Source: Hyphococcus sp.
Lineage (GTDB): Bacteria; Pseudomonadota; Alphaproteobacteria; Caulobacterales; Parvularculaceae
NCBI GenBank assembly: GCA_021776375.1
Contig: JAJFGA010000031.1
Location: 29,816-93,815, forward strand
Length of the DNA: 64,000 bases
Direction of reading: 5' to 3'
In this document: positions 26,885 to 35,604 of the stretch, one piece after another
Layout of the letters: each line of letters begins with the position of its first letter
How positions within the stretch are numbered: the first letter of the stretch is position 1
Program-made: the position numbers and the translations under genes
The notes under the pieces: generated by a model
What the model was told of the DNA's origin: nothing
The model's input: only the letters and a program-made list of their open reading frames with translations
Databases searched by the model: none

Positions 26885-28669
26885 CTAAAACGCCTCCGCC
26901 GGCAGCGCCATCATCGAATCAGCGCCGGCCTTGACTTTCTCAAGATGGGCGGCGGTGTCCGGCAGCATCCGCTCAAGGAAATAGCGTCCTGTGATGAGTT
27001 TGTTTTTGTAAAAATCATCGCCGGAATCTTTTTTCTCAAGGGCGGCTTTCGCCATCTGCGCCCAGGCGAATGTAAGGCAAGTGAGCGCAAAGAGATTGAG
27101 GTAATCCATCGAGCTTGCGCCGGCATTGTTGAAGTTCTGCATGGCGTTCGCGCCCATCCACTGGGTCGCTTCGAGCGTGCGTTCTTTCGCCGTGGCGAGA
27201 CCGTCAAGATAGGGTTTCAGGTCTTCATTACCCTGATTGTCGCTGGTGAATTCGTCGATCTCAGCGAAATAGGTCTGCCAGGCGCGCCCACCGTCTTTCA
27301 TTAGCTTGCGGCCGACAAGGTCGAGCGCCTGAATGCCATTGGCGCCTTCATAGATCATGGCGATGCGTGCATCGCGCACAAACTGCTCCATGCCCCATTC
27401 CTGGATATAACCATGCCCGCCAAGCACCTGCTGCGCGTTGGTGGCGTGCGCATAGCCCTTATCAGTGAGATAGGATTTAAGGATGGGCGTCATCAGGCCC
27501 ATATAGTCGTCCGCCTTCTGGCGGGTCGCTTCATCTTCAGCCTTGCTGTGCAGATCACCATGGAGCGCGGTCCAGTACATCCAGGCGCGCGCGCCTTCGA
27601 TGAAGGCGCGTTGATCCATCAGCATGCGGCGCACATCAGGGTGAACGATAATCGGATCGGCGGATTTTTCCGGCGCCGCGGGTCCTGTCAGCGCCCGGCC
27701 CTGCAAGCGGTCATTGGCGTAGGCTGCGCCGTTTTGATACGAGACTTCCGAAATCGCCATCCCCTGCATGCCGACGCCGAGACGCGCTTCGTTCATCATC
27801 GTGAACATCGCTTTGAGGCCCTTGTTCTCCTCGCCGAGGAGATAGCCGGTCGCGTCGTCGTAATTCAGAACGCAGGTGGAGTTGGCGTGAATACCCATCT
27901 TTTCTTCGATGGATCCGCAGGCAACGCCGTTGCGCGCGCCCAGCGAGCCGTCATCGTTGATCATGAATTTCGGCACGATGAACAAAGAGATGCCTTTGAC
28001 GCCCTCCGGCGCGCCTTCGATCCGCGCCAGGACGAGGTGAATAATATTGTCTGTAAGGTCCTGTTCGCCGGCGGAAATAAAGATCTTGGAGCCGGTGATC
28101 TTGTAGCTTCCATCGCCTTGCGGAACCGCCTTGGTGCGAAGAAGCCCGAGATCCGTTCCACAATGGGCCTCGGTGAGGTTCATCGTCCCGCCCCATTCCC
28201 CAGAAATCATATTCGGCAGATAGTTTTGTTTCTGTTCATCTGTGCCATGGGCGTAGATGGCTTCCGCTGCGCCGCGCGCCAGACCGGGATACATCCCGAA
28301 CGCCATATTCGCCGCAGACATCATTTCGCCGACAGCAACGCCAATGAGATAAGGCAGCCCCTGCCCGCCATATTCAGGATCGAAGGAAAGCCCCTGCCAT
28401 CCGCCTTCCTTGTAGGCTTCATAGGCTTCTTTGAAACCCTTCGGCGTGGTCACCGAGGCGTCATCATGACGGACGCAGCCTTCCTTGTCGCCGGACTGGT
28501 TTATCGGGTGGAGAACATTCGCCGCTAGCTTACCGCCTTCTTCAAGGATCGCCTCAACAAGATCGTCAGAAATATCTGAAAAGCCTGGCAAATTTGAATA
28601 TTTGGAAATCTGCAGCACGTCATTCAGAACAAACTGCATGTCTTTGATCGGGGCGGCGTATTCGGTCAT
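26885..28669 (-). CDS. Acyl-CoA dehydrogenase, DmdC-like
   Basis: This FAD enzyme of about 594 residues has the longer form with a C-terminal extension, like 3-methylmercaptopropionyl-CoA dehydrogenase. Seen are the start APIKDMQFVLNDV, the FAD-binding stretch MNLTEAHCGTDLGLLRT, KITGSKIFISAGEQ, QVLGGHGYIQEWGMEQFVRDARIAMIYEGANGIQALDL with the Glu of YEGANGIQ as the probable catalytic base. The family includes DMSP-demethylation enzymes and long-chain acyl-CoA dehydrogenases, so the acyl substrate is open. The ATG at 28669 fits the family start; 28696 would add nine residues. Confidence 0.92.
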   Translation of the reverse strand: MTEYAAPIKDMQFVLNDVLQISKYSNLPGFSDISDDLVEAILEEGGKLAANVLHPINQSGDKEGCVRHDDASVTTPKGFKEAYEAYKEGGWQGLSFDPEYGGQGLPYLIGVAVGEMMSAANMAFGMYPGLARGAAEAIYAHGTDEQKQNYLPNMISGEWGGTMNLTEAHCGTDLGLLRTKAVPQGDGSYKITGSKIFISAGEQDLTDNIIHLVLARIEGAPEGVKGISLFIVPKFMINDDGSLGARNGVACGSIEEKMGIHANSTCVLNYDDATGYLLGEENKGLKAMFTMMNEARLGVGMQGMAISEVSYQNGAAYANDRLQGRALTGPAAPEKSADPIIVHPDVRRMLMDQRAFIEGARAWMYWTALHGDLHSKAEDEATRQKADDYMGLMTPILKSYLTDKGYAHATNAQQVLGGHGYIQEWGMEQFVRDARIAMIYEGANGIQALDLVGRKLMKDGGRAWQTYFAEIDEFTSDNQGNEDLKPYLDGLATAKERTLEATQWMGANAMQNFNNAGASSMDYLNLFALTCLTFAWAQMAKAALEKKDSGDDFYKNKLITGRYFLERMLPDTAAHLEKVKAGADSMMALPAEAF

Positions 28670-29126
28670 GGCGTTCCTCGGTTCTTGATCATCCAATGTT
28701 AATTGTCGAAATGGCCATAGCGGCCTGAAAGCAGGACGTAGCTCCTAAAGGGTGAGATTAGAAACGGCATCCTAACAGTTATACGGGAGTTGATAACCAC
28801 TGCAGGCCAAACGCGCCATTGCGCGCACTGTTAATTCCCGCCAATTTCGGCGCCTATGGCGCACAGAAGGGTCCAATGCGTAAAATCGAGCAATATTTCT
28901 CCCCAACAGCAATGAAATGAACCCGCCCGGGGCCGAATCGCCGTTAAGGTTTCGTTAATAGTCGGCAATTGTGATGTCGCAAGCTGTTCGAAGCGCCGTG
29001 GCGGCAGTAAAGCTTTGCCAGCAATGCAAAGCGCTTTAACAGCTTAATGTTAGGTCCCGGCATTGACAGCGCCGCGACCGCTCTAATTCGGGGGAATAGG
29101 CCCTCGCGAAAGACGGGTACCTTAAG
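28670..29126. promoter_or_regulatory. Divergent regulatory gap between dmdC-like and podJ-like genes
   Basis: This 457-base region has no convincing gene. It holds a GANTC site and a CtrA box (annotated separately) and an imperfect hairpin at 29009-29037 (AAAGCTTTGC pairing with GCAAAGCGCTTT). The long distance suggests a complex promoter for the polarity gene. Confidence 0.5.
28935..28958. promoter_or_regulatory. GANTC site followed by CtrA box
   Basis: GAATC at 28935-28939 is a CcrM-type GANTC site. TTAA at 28944-28947 and TTAA at 28955-28958 are separated by exactly seven bases, giving a complete CtrA consensus. The pair lies about 170-190 bases before the podJ-like start, as expected for a cell-cycle-timed promoter in this class. 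Confidence 0.6.
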
Positions 29127-32105
29127 ATGAAGTCGAATGCGCCCTGGAGCGTCAAAGGCATCGAACGCGACGCTCGTGAAACGGCGAAAGATGCGGCCAA
29201 GCGCAAAGGCCTGACCGTTGGCGAATGGCTCAACCAGATGATCTACACCGCTGGCGACCCGCAATCTTCCGGCGGCGAAGTCGAGGGGCTGAAGCTGCGC
29301 GATATCATCACCGCGATCGAGCACCTCCACAAACAGGTTGCGCAAACCCACGCCGCCGGCGCCGAGAATGTTGGCGAAGTCACCCGCAAGATTGGCGATG
29401 TAGTTGAACGGGTGCAGCGGCTGGAACGGGTTAAGCCCGCTGGCGGCGACGACAATGGCGACCTCGCAGCACGGATCGACAAACTAGAAGTCGATAGCAA
29501 TGACCGCGAACGCATCAACGCGCTCAAGGCGCTTGAAAAAGCAGTGACGCAAGTCGCCGTCCAATTTAACACCGCGCAAAAGATGACGATTGAGCGTCTC
29601 GATGCGAGCGAACGTCAATTGCAGGAATTTGCAGAGCGCGTTGATGGCGAGCGCAGCGATGGCGGCGGCGCTTCCGATCTCGGATTTGTCAAAGACGCCA
29701 TCGACGGACTGTCCGCACGCCTCACCCACAATGAGAAATTAGCCAGCGACGCGGCTGCGCAAAAGCAAGATACCGGAGCCGGGGCCGATCCGGCGTTTGT
29801 CGAAAGCACTGGCAACCGGCTGCGCGTGCTCGGCGATGAAATCAAACGCAGCGGAGACCAGATACGCATCTTTGAAGGCGCCGTCGCAAAATTATCCGGC
29901 CAAATCGACGCTGCAGAACGGCGCAATGCGGAAGGCCTCCAGAAAGTCATGGAAACACTTGCTGAATTGCAAGGGAGTTCCGGCAAGGAAACATCGGGCG
30001 CCGCCAGCCGGGAAGACATTGACGCCGCCGTCACGGCGGCGACCCGGGAGACCGACGCGCGCTTTGAAAAGCTGCAAATCTCGCTTGAATCTCTGGCCAA
30101 GCGCCTGGAGACCTCAGATGAGGCGCCAACCGCATCCTCTGCTGAAAACGTTTTTCCCCAGTCCGCTTCTACTGAGCCAGCTTCTACTGAACCCAACGCC
30201 GAGGCGCCGGACGCGGAACCAGACGATGATGCAACAGGAAAGTCCGCCTTCTCATCTCTCGCCGCCGCACTCGGCTTTGGCGACAAGGATGACGCCGGTA
30301 AAGACGACGAAACTGTAAGCGAGGACGAAACCGCAAGCGATGATGCGGTGAGCGCCAACGCGATTGCGGCGGATGACGATACGCTAAACGCCGACGCCAG
30401 TCCGGTGGATGAAAGCGACAGCCCGGAAAGCGATGAAGACCCGTTCGCCTTCGCTGACGAAATCGACGCCGCTCTCGACGAAGTCTCCGCCAGCGACGAC
30501 GCCAAAGATGATTTTTCTTTTGAGCTGGACGAGGAACCGCGAGGCGCAGACGAAAATGACGCTGACGCAGAAGCACAAGCCCTGTTGTCAGAAGTGCACG
30601 GCGTGTTCGGCATGAACCCGCAAGGGGCCGCATCGTCTTCCACCGCCGATAATACCGAGATCGAACCGGATCAACGTGACGACCTCGATCAGATCCTGTC
30701 CGACCTCGACGACATGACCGGTGACGTTCAACCTGACCTTGCCGCCGATACGCTAGACCTTAATGCGCCCGATATAAACAACGACGCCGATACGCCCGAC
30801 ACAGACGAAGAACTTGAGGCGGAAGCCCGGGCGAGACAACAAGCCATGTCGCTGCTGTTCGGTGAAGAAAATACCGAAACCCATGCGTCGGAAAACAAAC
30901 CGGAAGACGCTCTGCAGGCCGCGCCACGGCCAACAACAGATGCGGACGCGCGTGCGGAAGATGACAAAAAACCCCGCCGCCGAAAGTTGACGCCGAAACA
31001 AAAAGCTATCCTTGTCGCGCGGGCGCGGAAAAAACGCCTCGCCGAAGCGCGCGGAGAGACCGAAAAGCCGATCGATCATATTAAAGTCGCGGCCGCAAAA
31101 GAAGCGTTGCAGGAAGCCGCCGCCCAGCCTGAACATACTAACGAAGACGATCGCCCTTCTGGCGCGACCGGCGTCTTCGCCGCGCTGCGCAGCAAGCTGC
31201 CTTTTATTGGCGCTAAGAGCAAAACCGAAGAGAGCGCCATCGCACCGGAAGCGCCTGAGACTGAAGAAGCCCGCTTGCGCAACGGCGACCGGGCGGCGTT
31301 TGAAACCTTGAAATCAACCGCATCAGCGCGCCCTTTAACGCTCGCGCTGATCGTCGGCATATTCCTCTCGCTGGCCGTCCTGTTCTTTATGGTCAAAGAT
31401 ATTGTTTTTAAATCTCCTGACGGCGCTGACCGCATCGGCCCTGCCGCGACGTCGTCAGTTGGTGAAACGCCGCCCGCCGCCGCTGAGAATACGCTGGATG
31501 TCCCGAACCTGCCGACAATTGACCCGCGCTCGCTTTATAGCGATGCAATGGCGGGGCTTGGGGTTGCTGAAACGGACGCAGAATCGGCCGCCGCGATCGC
31601 CAAGCTCCGCGAGGCCTCCGCGCTCGGCCATCCGCCGGCGCAGTTGCAGCTTGGTGAGTTTTACAAAACCGGCCAGGGCGTTGATGTCGATCTCGGCCGG
31701 GCGCGCACCTGGTTCCGCCGCGCCGCAAATGGCGGCAATGTGCTCGCCATGCACCGCATCGGCATCATGACCGCACGCGGCGAAGGCGGTCCCGCTGACG
31801 CCGGCGAAGCGATCGGCTGGTTTGAGCTTGCCGCCAATCGCGGGTTAGTGGATTCACAATATAATCTCGGCGCGATTTTCCACCCCAGCGGCGATGGAAG
31901 CCCGTCTGCGGTGCAGGATGCCGGCAAGGCTTATTACTGGTACTCGCTCGCCGGCCGTAACGGCGATGAGCAGGCAAAACCCCTAGCTGCAAGCGTGGCT
32001 AACGCGCTCAGCCCGGCGCAAAAAGCTGAACTCGACAAATCAATCGCCGAGTGGCAAGCACGCACACCAGATGGCGAAGCCAACGAGATCGCGCCCGCCG
32101 GATAG
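29127..32105 (+). CDS. PodJ-like polar localisation protein with SEL1 repeats
   Basis: The 992-residue protein starts MKSNAPWSVKGIE followed by GLTVGEWLNQMIY, a conserved N-terminus in alphaproteobacterial PodJ/SEL1 polarity proteins. Domains in order are coiled-coil-prone cytoplasmic segments (about 100-330), a strongly acidic Asp/Glu/Ala/Ser region (about 330-620), and a basic stretch (PRRRKLTPKQKA, about 620-650). A single membrane helix follows (about 733-757), then periplasmic SEL1/TPR-like repeats (about 803-950) with AMHRIGIMTARGEGG and DSQYNLGAIF. Homologues organise stalk or flagellar pole development and cell-wall sites. The upstream CtrA box and GANTC site fit that role. Confidence 0.87.
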   Translation: MKSNAPWSVKGIERDARETAKDAAKRKGLTVGEWLNQMIYTAGDPQSSGGEVEGLKLRDIITAIEHLHKQVAQTHAAGAENVGEVTRKIGDVVERVQRLERVKPAGGDDNGDLAARIDKLEVDSNDRERINALKALEKAVTQVAVQFNTAQKMTIERLDASERQLQEFAERVDGERSDGGGASDLGFVKDAIDGLSARLTHNEKLASDAAAQKQDTGAGADPAFVESTGNRLRVLGDEIKRSGDQIRIFEGAVAKLSGQIDAAERRNAEGLQKVMETLAELQGSSGKETSGAASREDIDAAVTAATRETDARFEKLQISLESLAKRLETSDEAPTASSAENVFPQSASTEPASTEPNAEAPDAEPDDDATGKSAFSSLAAALGFGDKDDAGKDDETVSEDETASDDAVSANAIAADDDTLNADASPVDESDSPESDEDPFAFADEIDAALDEVSASDDAKDDFSFELDEEPRGADENDADAEAQALLSEVHGVFGMNPQGAASSSTADNTEIEPDQRDDLDQILSDLDDMTGDVQPDLAADTLDLNAPDINNDADTPDTDEELEAEARARQQAMSLLFGEENTETHASENKPEDALQAAPRPTTDADARAEDDKKPRRRKLTPKQKAILVARARKKRLAEARGETEKPIDHIKVAAAKEALQEAAAQPEHTNEDDRPSGATGVFAALRSKLPFIGAKSKTEESAIAPEAPETEEARLRNGDRAAFETLKSTASARPLTLALIVGIFLSLAVLFFMVKDIVFKSPDGADRIGPAATSSVGETPPAAAENTLDVPNLPTIDPRSLYSDAMAGLGVAETDAESAAAIAKLREASALGHPPAQLQLGEFYKTGQGVDVDLGRARTWFRRAANGGNVLAMHRIGIMTARGEGGPADAGEAIGWFELAANRGLVDSQYNLGAIFHPSGDGSPSAVQDAGKAYYWYSLAGRNGDEQAKPLAASVANALSPAQKAELDKSIAEWQARTPDGEANEIAPAG

Positions 32106-32207
32106 AGGCGAGACGAAAAGGCTGGCGCTTGCCGCGAGCGACCCGGCGCCTCTATAAACAAGCCCTTAAGTTCACTTCTTTCCGGCACGTATTCCGGCGT
32201 AGGCGCC

Positions 32208-33122
32208 ATGCTCATTTATCTCCCCATCGCGGAGATTCCCGTCGATCCGTTCGTTGTAATTTTTATGGGCGCGGTGGTCGGTTTTCTCTCCGGCATGTTC
32301 GGCGTCGGCGGCGGTTTTTTGATGACGCCGCTGTTGATCTTCTACGGCATCCCCCCAGCGATCGCGGTCGGCACGGAAGCCTCGCAAATCGTCGCCTCGT
32401 CGGTCTCCGGCGTCTTGGCGCATTTAAAGCGCAAGACCGTCGACTTTATGATGGGTGGGTTTTTGGTCGCCGGCGGCGGCGTCGGCGCGATTGTCGGCAT
32501 TTTTATCTTCCGATATTTCCGCGCCATGGGACAGATCGAGACCTTTATCTCGCTCGCCTATATTATTTTCCTCGGTCTGATCGGCGCTCTGATGATGGTG
32601 GAATCGATGCGCGCCTTGTTGCGCTCACCCGATGCGCCGCGCCCGCGCCGCAAACACCGCAGCGTTGAGTGGATGGCGGTCATGCCGTTCGCGATGCGAT
32701 TTCGGCGCTCACAAATTTATATCAGCCCCATCCCGCCGATCATACTCGGCTTTTTGGTCGGCGTGCTTTCGGCAATCATGGGCGTCGGCGGCGGCTTCAT
32801 CATGGTTCCGGCAATGCTCTATATTCTCAAGATGCCAACCAATGTAGTGATCGGCACGTCGCTGTTTCAGATCATTTTCGTCACCGCGATTGCAACCATT
32901 CTGCATGCGGCGGCAAACCAGACCGTCGACATTGTGCTTTCGCTTCTGCTTCTGACCGGCGGGGTCATCGGCGCGCAGATTGGCGCCCGGGCGGGGCGGA
33001 GATTAAAAGGCGAGCAATTGCGCGCGCTGCTGGCGTTGATCGTGCTCGGCGTTTGCGCCCGGCTCGTATTCGGCCTGGTCACGCCGCCGGCCTCGCCCTT
33101 TATTGTTGTGGGGGCGCCATGA
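32208..33122 (+). CDS. TauE/SafE-family anion exporter
   Basis: This inner-membrane protein of about 304 residues has around eight helices and the two-fold internal repeat typical of the family: GFLSGMFGVGGGFLMTPLL in the first half and GVLSAIMGVGGGFIMVPAML in the second. Members export sulfite, sulfoacetate or related organosulfur anions; the substrate is unknown. It is the first gene of a long plus-strand series, and its stop overlaps the start of the TIGR02186 gene. Confidence 0.9.
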   Translation: MLIYLPIAEIPVDPFVVIFMGAVVGFLSGMFGVGGGFLMTPLLIFYGIPPAIAVGTEASQIVASSVSGVLAHLKRKTVDFMMGGFLVAGGGVGAIVGIFIFRYFRAMGQIETFISLAYIIFLGLIGALMMVESMRALLRSPDAPRPRRKHRSVEWMAVMPFAMRFRRSQIYISPIPPIILGFLVGVLSAIMGVGGGFIMVPAMLYILKMPTNVVIGTSLFQIIFVTAIATILHAAANQTVDIVLSLLLLTGGVIGAQIGARAGRRLKGEQLRALLALIVLGVCARLVFGLVTPPASPFIVVGAP

Positions 33123-33895
33123 TGCGTTTGGCCGCCATCATCTGGATAGGGTTCGCGGTTGCATCGGCGCAGGCCGCTGAAATCGCCATTGCCCTGACCA
33201 ATGACCACGTTGAGGTCGATACAGGGTTTTCCGGCGCCCGGCTGACTTTGTTCGGCGCCATCAGCGGCATTGAAGCGCCGGAAACAGGCGCTGGCGTAGA
33301 CATTATTTCGGTCATCCGCGGGCCCGCGACGCAATTTGAAATTCGTCAGCTGCAAAAGAGCGGTCCGATATGGATGCCGGGCAACACCCATGCGATCAAG
33401 GATGCGCCCGGGCTGTACCTGACCAACGCCAACAGACCGATCACCGACATCGCCCCCTTGCCGGACCAGGCCGCCTATCATCTTGGTACGGATTTTCTAA
33501 AAATCGATGCCACACAAGATCATCGCGAGGCGCCGGATGAGGCGCAAACCAGCGCGCAGGCCGAATTGTTCGCCAAAGCTTTTGTAACCGAGGTCGAGGA
33601 CGCCGGCCTTTATCGCGACCGGATCGGCGGCGTCGAATTTAAAAAAGGCTCCCTCTTCGCCATCAATGTCGATCTGCCCGCCAACACGCCGGTCGGCGAC
33701 TACAGCGTCGCAGTCTATCTCTATCAGGACGGCGTCTTACTGGGGCGCGACGAGGCTGATCTGGTGGTCAATAAAGTCGGTATTGAGCGGCGCATTTTCG
33801 ACCTCGCCCACAACCAGCCGGTGACTTACGGCATCCTCTGCGTCGCCATATCACTTTTTGCAGGTTGGATTGCAGCGCTTGCATTTCGCAAATGA
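33119..33895 (+). CDS. TIGR02186-family membrane protein
   Basis: This protein of about 258 residues has a signal peptide (IWIGFAVASAQAAE) and a periplasmic beta-rich domain. The family-typical IALTNDHVEVDTGFSGARLTLFG is present near residue 22. A C-terminal membrane helix (ILCVAISLFAGWIAALAF) anchors it. TIGR02186 proteins are found in alphaproteobacteria next to TauE-type exporters, as here (four-base overlap at 33119-33122), so it probably helps that exporter; the mechanism is unknown. Confidence 0.88.
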   Translation: MMRLAAIIWIGFAVASAQAAEIAIALTNDHVEVDTGFSGARLTLFGAISGIEAPETGAGVDIISVIRGPATQFEIRQLQKSGPIWMPGNTHAIKDAPGLYLTNANRPITDIAPLPDQAAYHLGTDFLKIDATQDHREAPDEAQTSAQAELFAKAFVTEVEDAGLYRDRIGGVEFKKGSLFAINVDLPANTPVGDYSVAVYLYQDGVLLGRDEADLVVNKVGIERRIFDLAHNQPVTYGILCVAISLFAGWIAALAFRK

Positions 33896-33929
33896 GAATT
33901 ATGGGCTAGGCTGAGGCCGGAGGGGTGAT

Positions 33930-34415
33930 ATGGCCAACCGGCAAAAAGAACAGATGACGCGGCTCGGCCTATTGTCGTTGACGCCGTTTATCCTCGCCGC
34001 CGTCGCTTTATGGCTGAGCCCGTGGCTGTTGCCGCAATACATCGCGCTCGATTTTCATCAGCTCGCGCTGATCTATGGCGGCGCCATGGTCGCCTATCTT
34101 GCCGGCGCAGGCGCCGGTGTCACACTATCGCCGGCGGTGAAGCAATATGAATCCTTCCTACCCGGCCAACTCATCACCCTCCTCGCTGTTGCCGCGATTA
34201 TTCCAAGCGGGGTTTTCTTCTTCTCGCTCGACGCGGCATGGCGGCATCTTATTATCCTCGCGTTACTGATCTATCTCCTGATGCGCGACCTTCAGGCCGC
34301 CTCCGCTGGCGTGTTGCCACGTTGGTATGCGCAGCTGCGCCTGCGCCTCACCCTTTGGGCGGGGTTGGCGATTGCGCTGATTATCGCCCGGCTGTTTGTC
34401 TGGGGATTTTACTAA
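33930..34415 (+). CDS. DUF3429-type membrane protein
   Basis: This 161-residue protein has about five hydrophobic helices. The pattern LGLLSLTPFILAAVALW, then YGGAMVAYLAGAGAGV, matches DUF3429 proteins as I recall them. Function is unknown. GGAGG lies six bases upstream of the ATG. It follows the TIGR02186 gene by 34 bases on the same strand. Confidence 0.72.
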   Translation: MANRQKEQMTRLGLLSLTPFILAAVALWLSPWLLPQYIALDFHQLALIYGGAMVAYLAGAGAGVTLSPAVKQYESFLPGQLITLLAVAAIIPSGVFFFSLDAAWRHLIILALLIYLLMRDLQAASAGVLPRWYAQLRLRLTLWAGLAIALIIARLFVWGFY

Positions 34416-34436
34416 ATGCGCATTGGGTTGTGATTG

Positions 34437-34676
34437 ATGAAAAACAATAGTTTTCTTGTTCATATTTTACTGGCAGCCTTTATCTCTTTCGGGATATCCG
34501 TCGCGGTATGGATGTTGTTTGATATTTTCGACCCCGTGTTTTTCTGGGTCGCGAGCACGATAGCCGCCGTTCTTGGCGCGCTTGTCGGATGGGCGGGCGG
34601 ACGCTATCTGGCGACAACTTTTGCCGCAACACTGCTTGCGCGCGCCGGCATCTTGTTCTTTGCGCTTGGCGGATAA
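34437..34676 (+). CDS. Small membrane protein of unknown function
   Basis: This protein of about 79 residues has two to three hydrophobic helices and little else (LVHILLAAFISFGISVAVW, FFWVASTIAAVLGALVGW). I do not recognise a family. A TTG directly before the chosen ATG is an alternative start. It sits 21 bases after the DUF3429 gene and 10 bases before the transporter gene, so it is probably a real operon member. Confidence 0.55.
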   Translation: MKNNSFLVHILLAAFISFGISVAVWMLFDIFDPVFFWVASTIAAVLGALVGWAGGRYLATTFAATLLARAGILFFALGG

Positions 34677-34686
34677 CGCAACCCTC

Positions 34687-35604
34687 ATGAACGCCACAAC
34701 GCTTGATCAGTTGACCATCACGCTCAGCCCTGGGGCGCAGCTCTTGCTCGCCGGGGCCATCGTAACAATGATGTTCGCCATAGCGCTCGGGCTTAAACCG
34801 GCGCATTTCAGTTTCCTCAAAGCCAAACCAAAATTTTTCTGGGGCGGGCTCGCCGCGCAATTGATCGGCCTGCCGGCGATGACCATCGTGCTTGTCATGC
34901 TGCTGTCGCCGCCGCCTTCGATTGCGCTCGGCATGATCGTTGTCGCCGCTTGTCCTGGCGGCAACGTTTCAAACTTCATGACTTTCGCCGCACGCGGCGA
35001 TGCGGCTTATTCAGTGTCGCTGACCGCCGGCTCTAGCGTCATTGCGGCGTTTTGGACGCCCGCGGCCATTCTATTCTGGTCAGCGCTATACCCGCCAACC
35101 GCCGACCTTCTACAAACCATAGACTTTAACCGCATGACTTTTGTCCTGCAGACAACCTTGATGCTCGCCGCGCCCTTAGCCCTCGGCATGGTCGCGGCGC
35201 ATTTCTGGCCTTCTGCTGCTGAAAAAATCAGAAAACCTCTCGCCTGGTTTGGCGCTGGCGTTCTTGGCTTTGTCATTATCGACGGCGTTCTAGAATTCTG
35301 GTCGCTTCTGGTCGCCGGCTGGGCGCTCATTTTAATCCCTGTCGCGTCTCACAACGCAGCAGCTTTCGCCCTTGGGGCCGGCGCCGGACGCGCGCTTGGC
35401 GCCGACAGGGCGCGCCGCCGCACGCTCACCTTTGAAGTCGGCATTCAAAACGCCGGTCTGGCGGTTGTACTGCTTCTGGCCCAACTCAAAGGCCTTGGCG
35501 GCGCTGCGGCAATTGCAGCTGCATGGGGCGTTTGGCACTTCTTTTCCGGCGGGGCTATGATCGCCTTCTTCAGATTCCTAGACCGACAAAGAGCAAAACA
35601 ATGA
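34687..35604 (+). CDS. Bile acid:sodium symporter (BASS)-family transporter
   Basis: The inner-membrane protein of about 305 residues has nine to ten helices. AACPGGNVSNFMTFAARGDAAYSVSLTAGSS is the BASS crossover signature, and TLTFEVGIQNAGLAVVLLL matches the second crossover. Relatives carry bile acids, pantoate or other organic anions with sodium. Its stop overlaps the amidohydrolase start by four bases, so the pair may import and then process the same compound (inference). Confidence 0.88.
   Translation: MNATTLDQLTITLSPGAQLLLAGAIVTMMFAIALGLKPAHFSFLKAKPKFFWGGLAAQLIGLPAMTIVLVMLLSPPPSIALGMIVVAACPGGNVSNFMTFAARGDAAYSVSLTAGSSVIAAFWTPAAILFWSALYPPTADLLQTIDFNRMTFVLQTTLMLAAPLALGMVAAHFWPSAAEKIRKPLAWFGAGVLGFVIIDGVLEFWSLLVAGWALILIPVASHNAAAFALGAGAGRALGADRARRRTLTFEVGIQNAGLAVVLLLAQLKGLGGAAAIAAAWGVWHFFSGGAMIAFFRFLDRQRAKQ

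Noticed and set aside
27413..28528. A 371-codon open frame opposite the DmdC-like gene
   Set aside because: The dehydrogenase on the minus strand has full family motifs. The opposite frame has none.
29615..30643. A Ser-rich open frame opposite the PodJ-like gene
   Set aside because: It is the reverse reading of the acidic linker. Its Ser/Ala content is explained by the Asp/Ala/Glu codons of the other strand.
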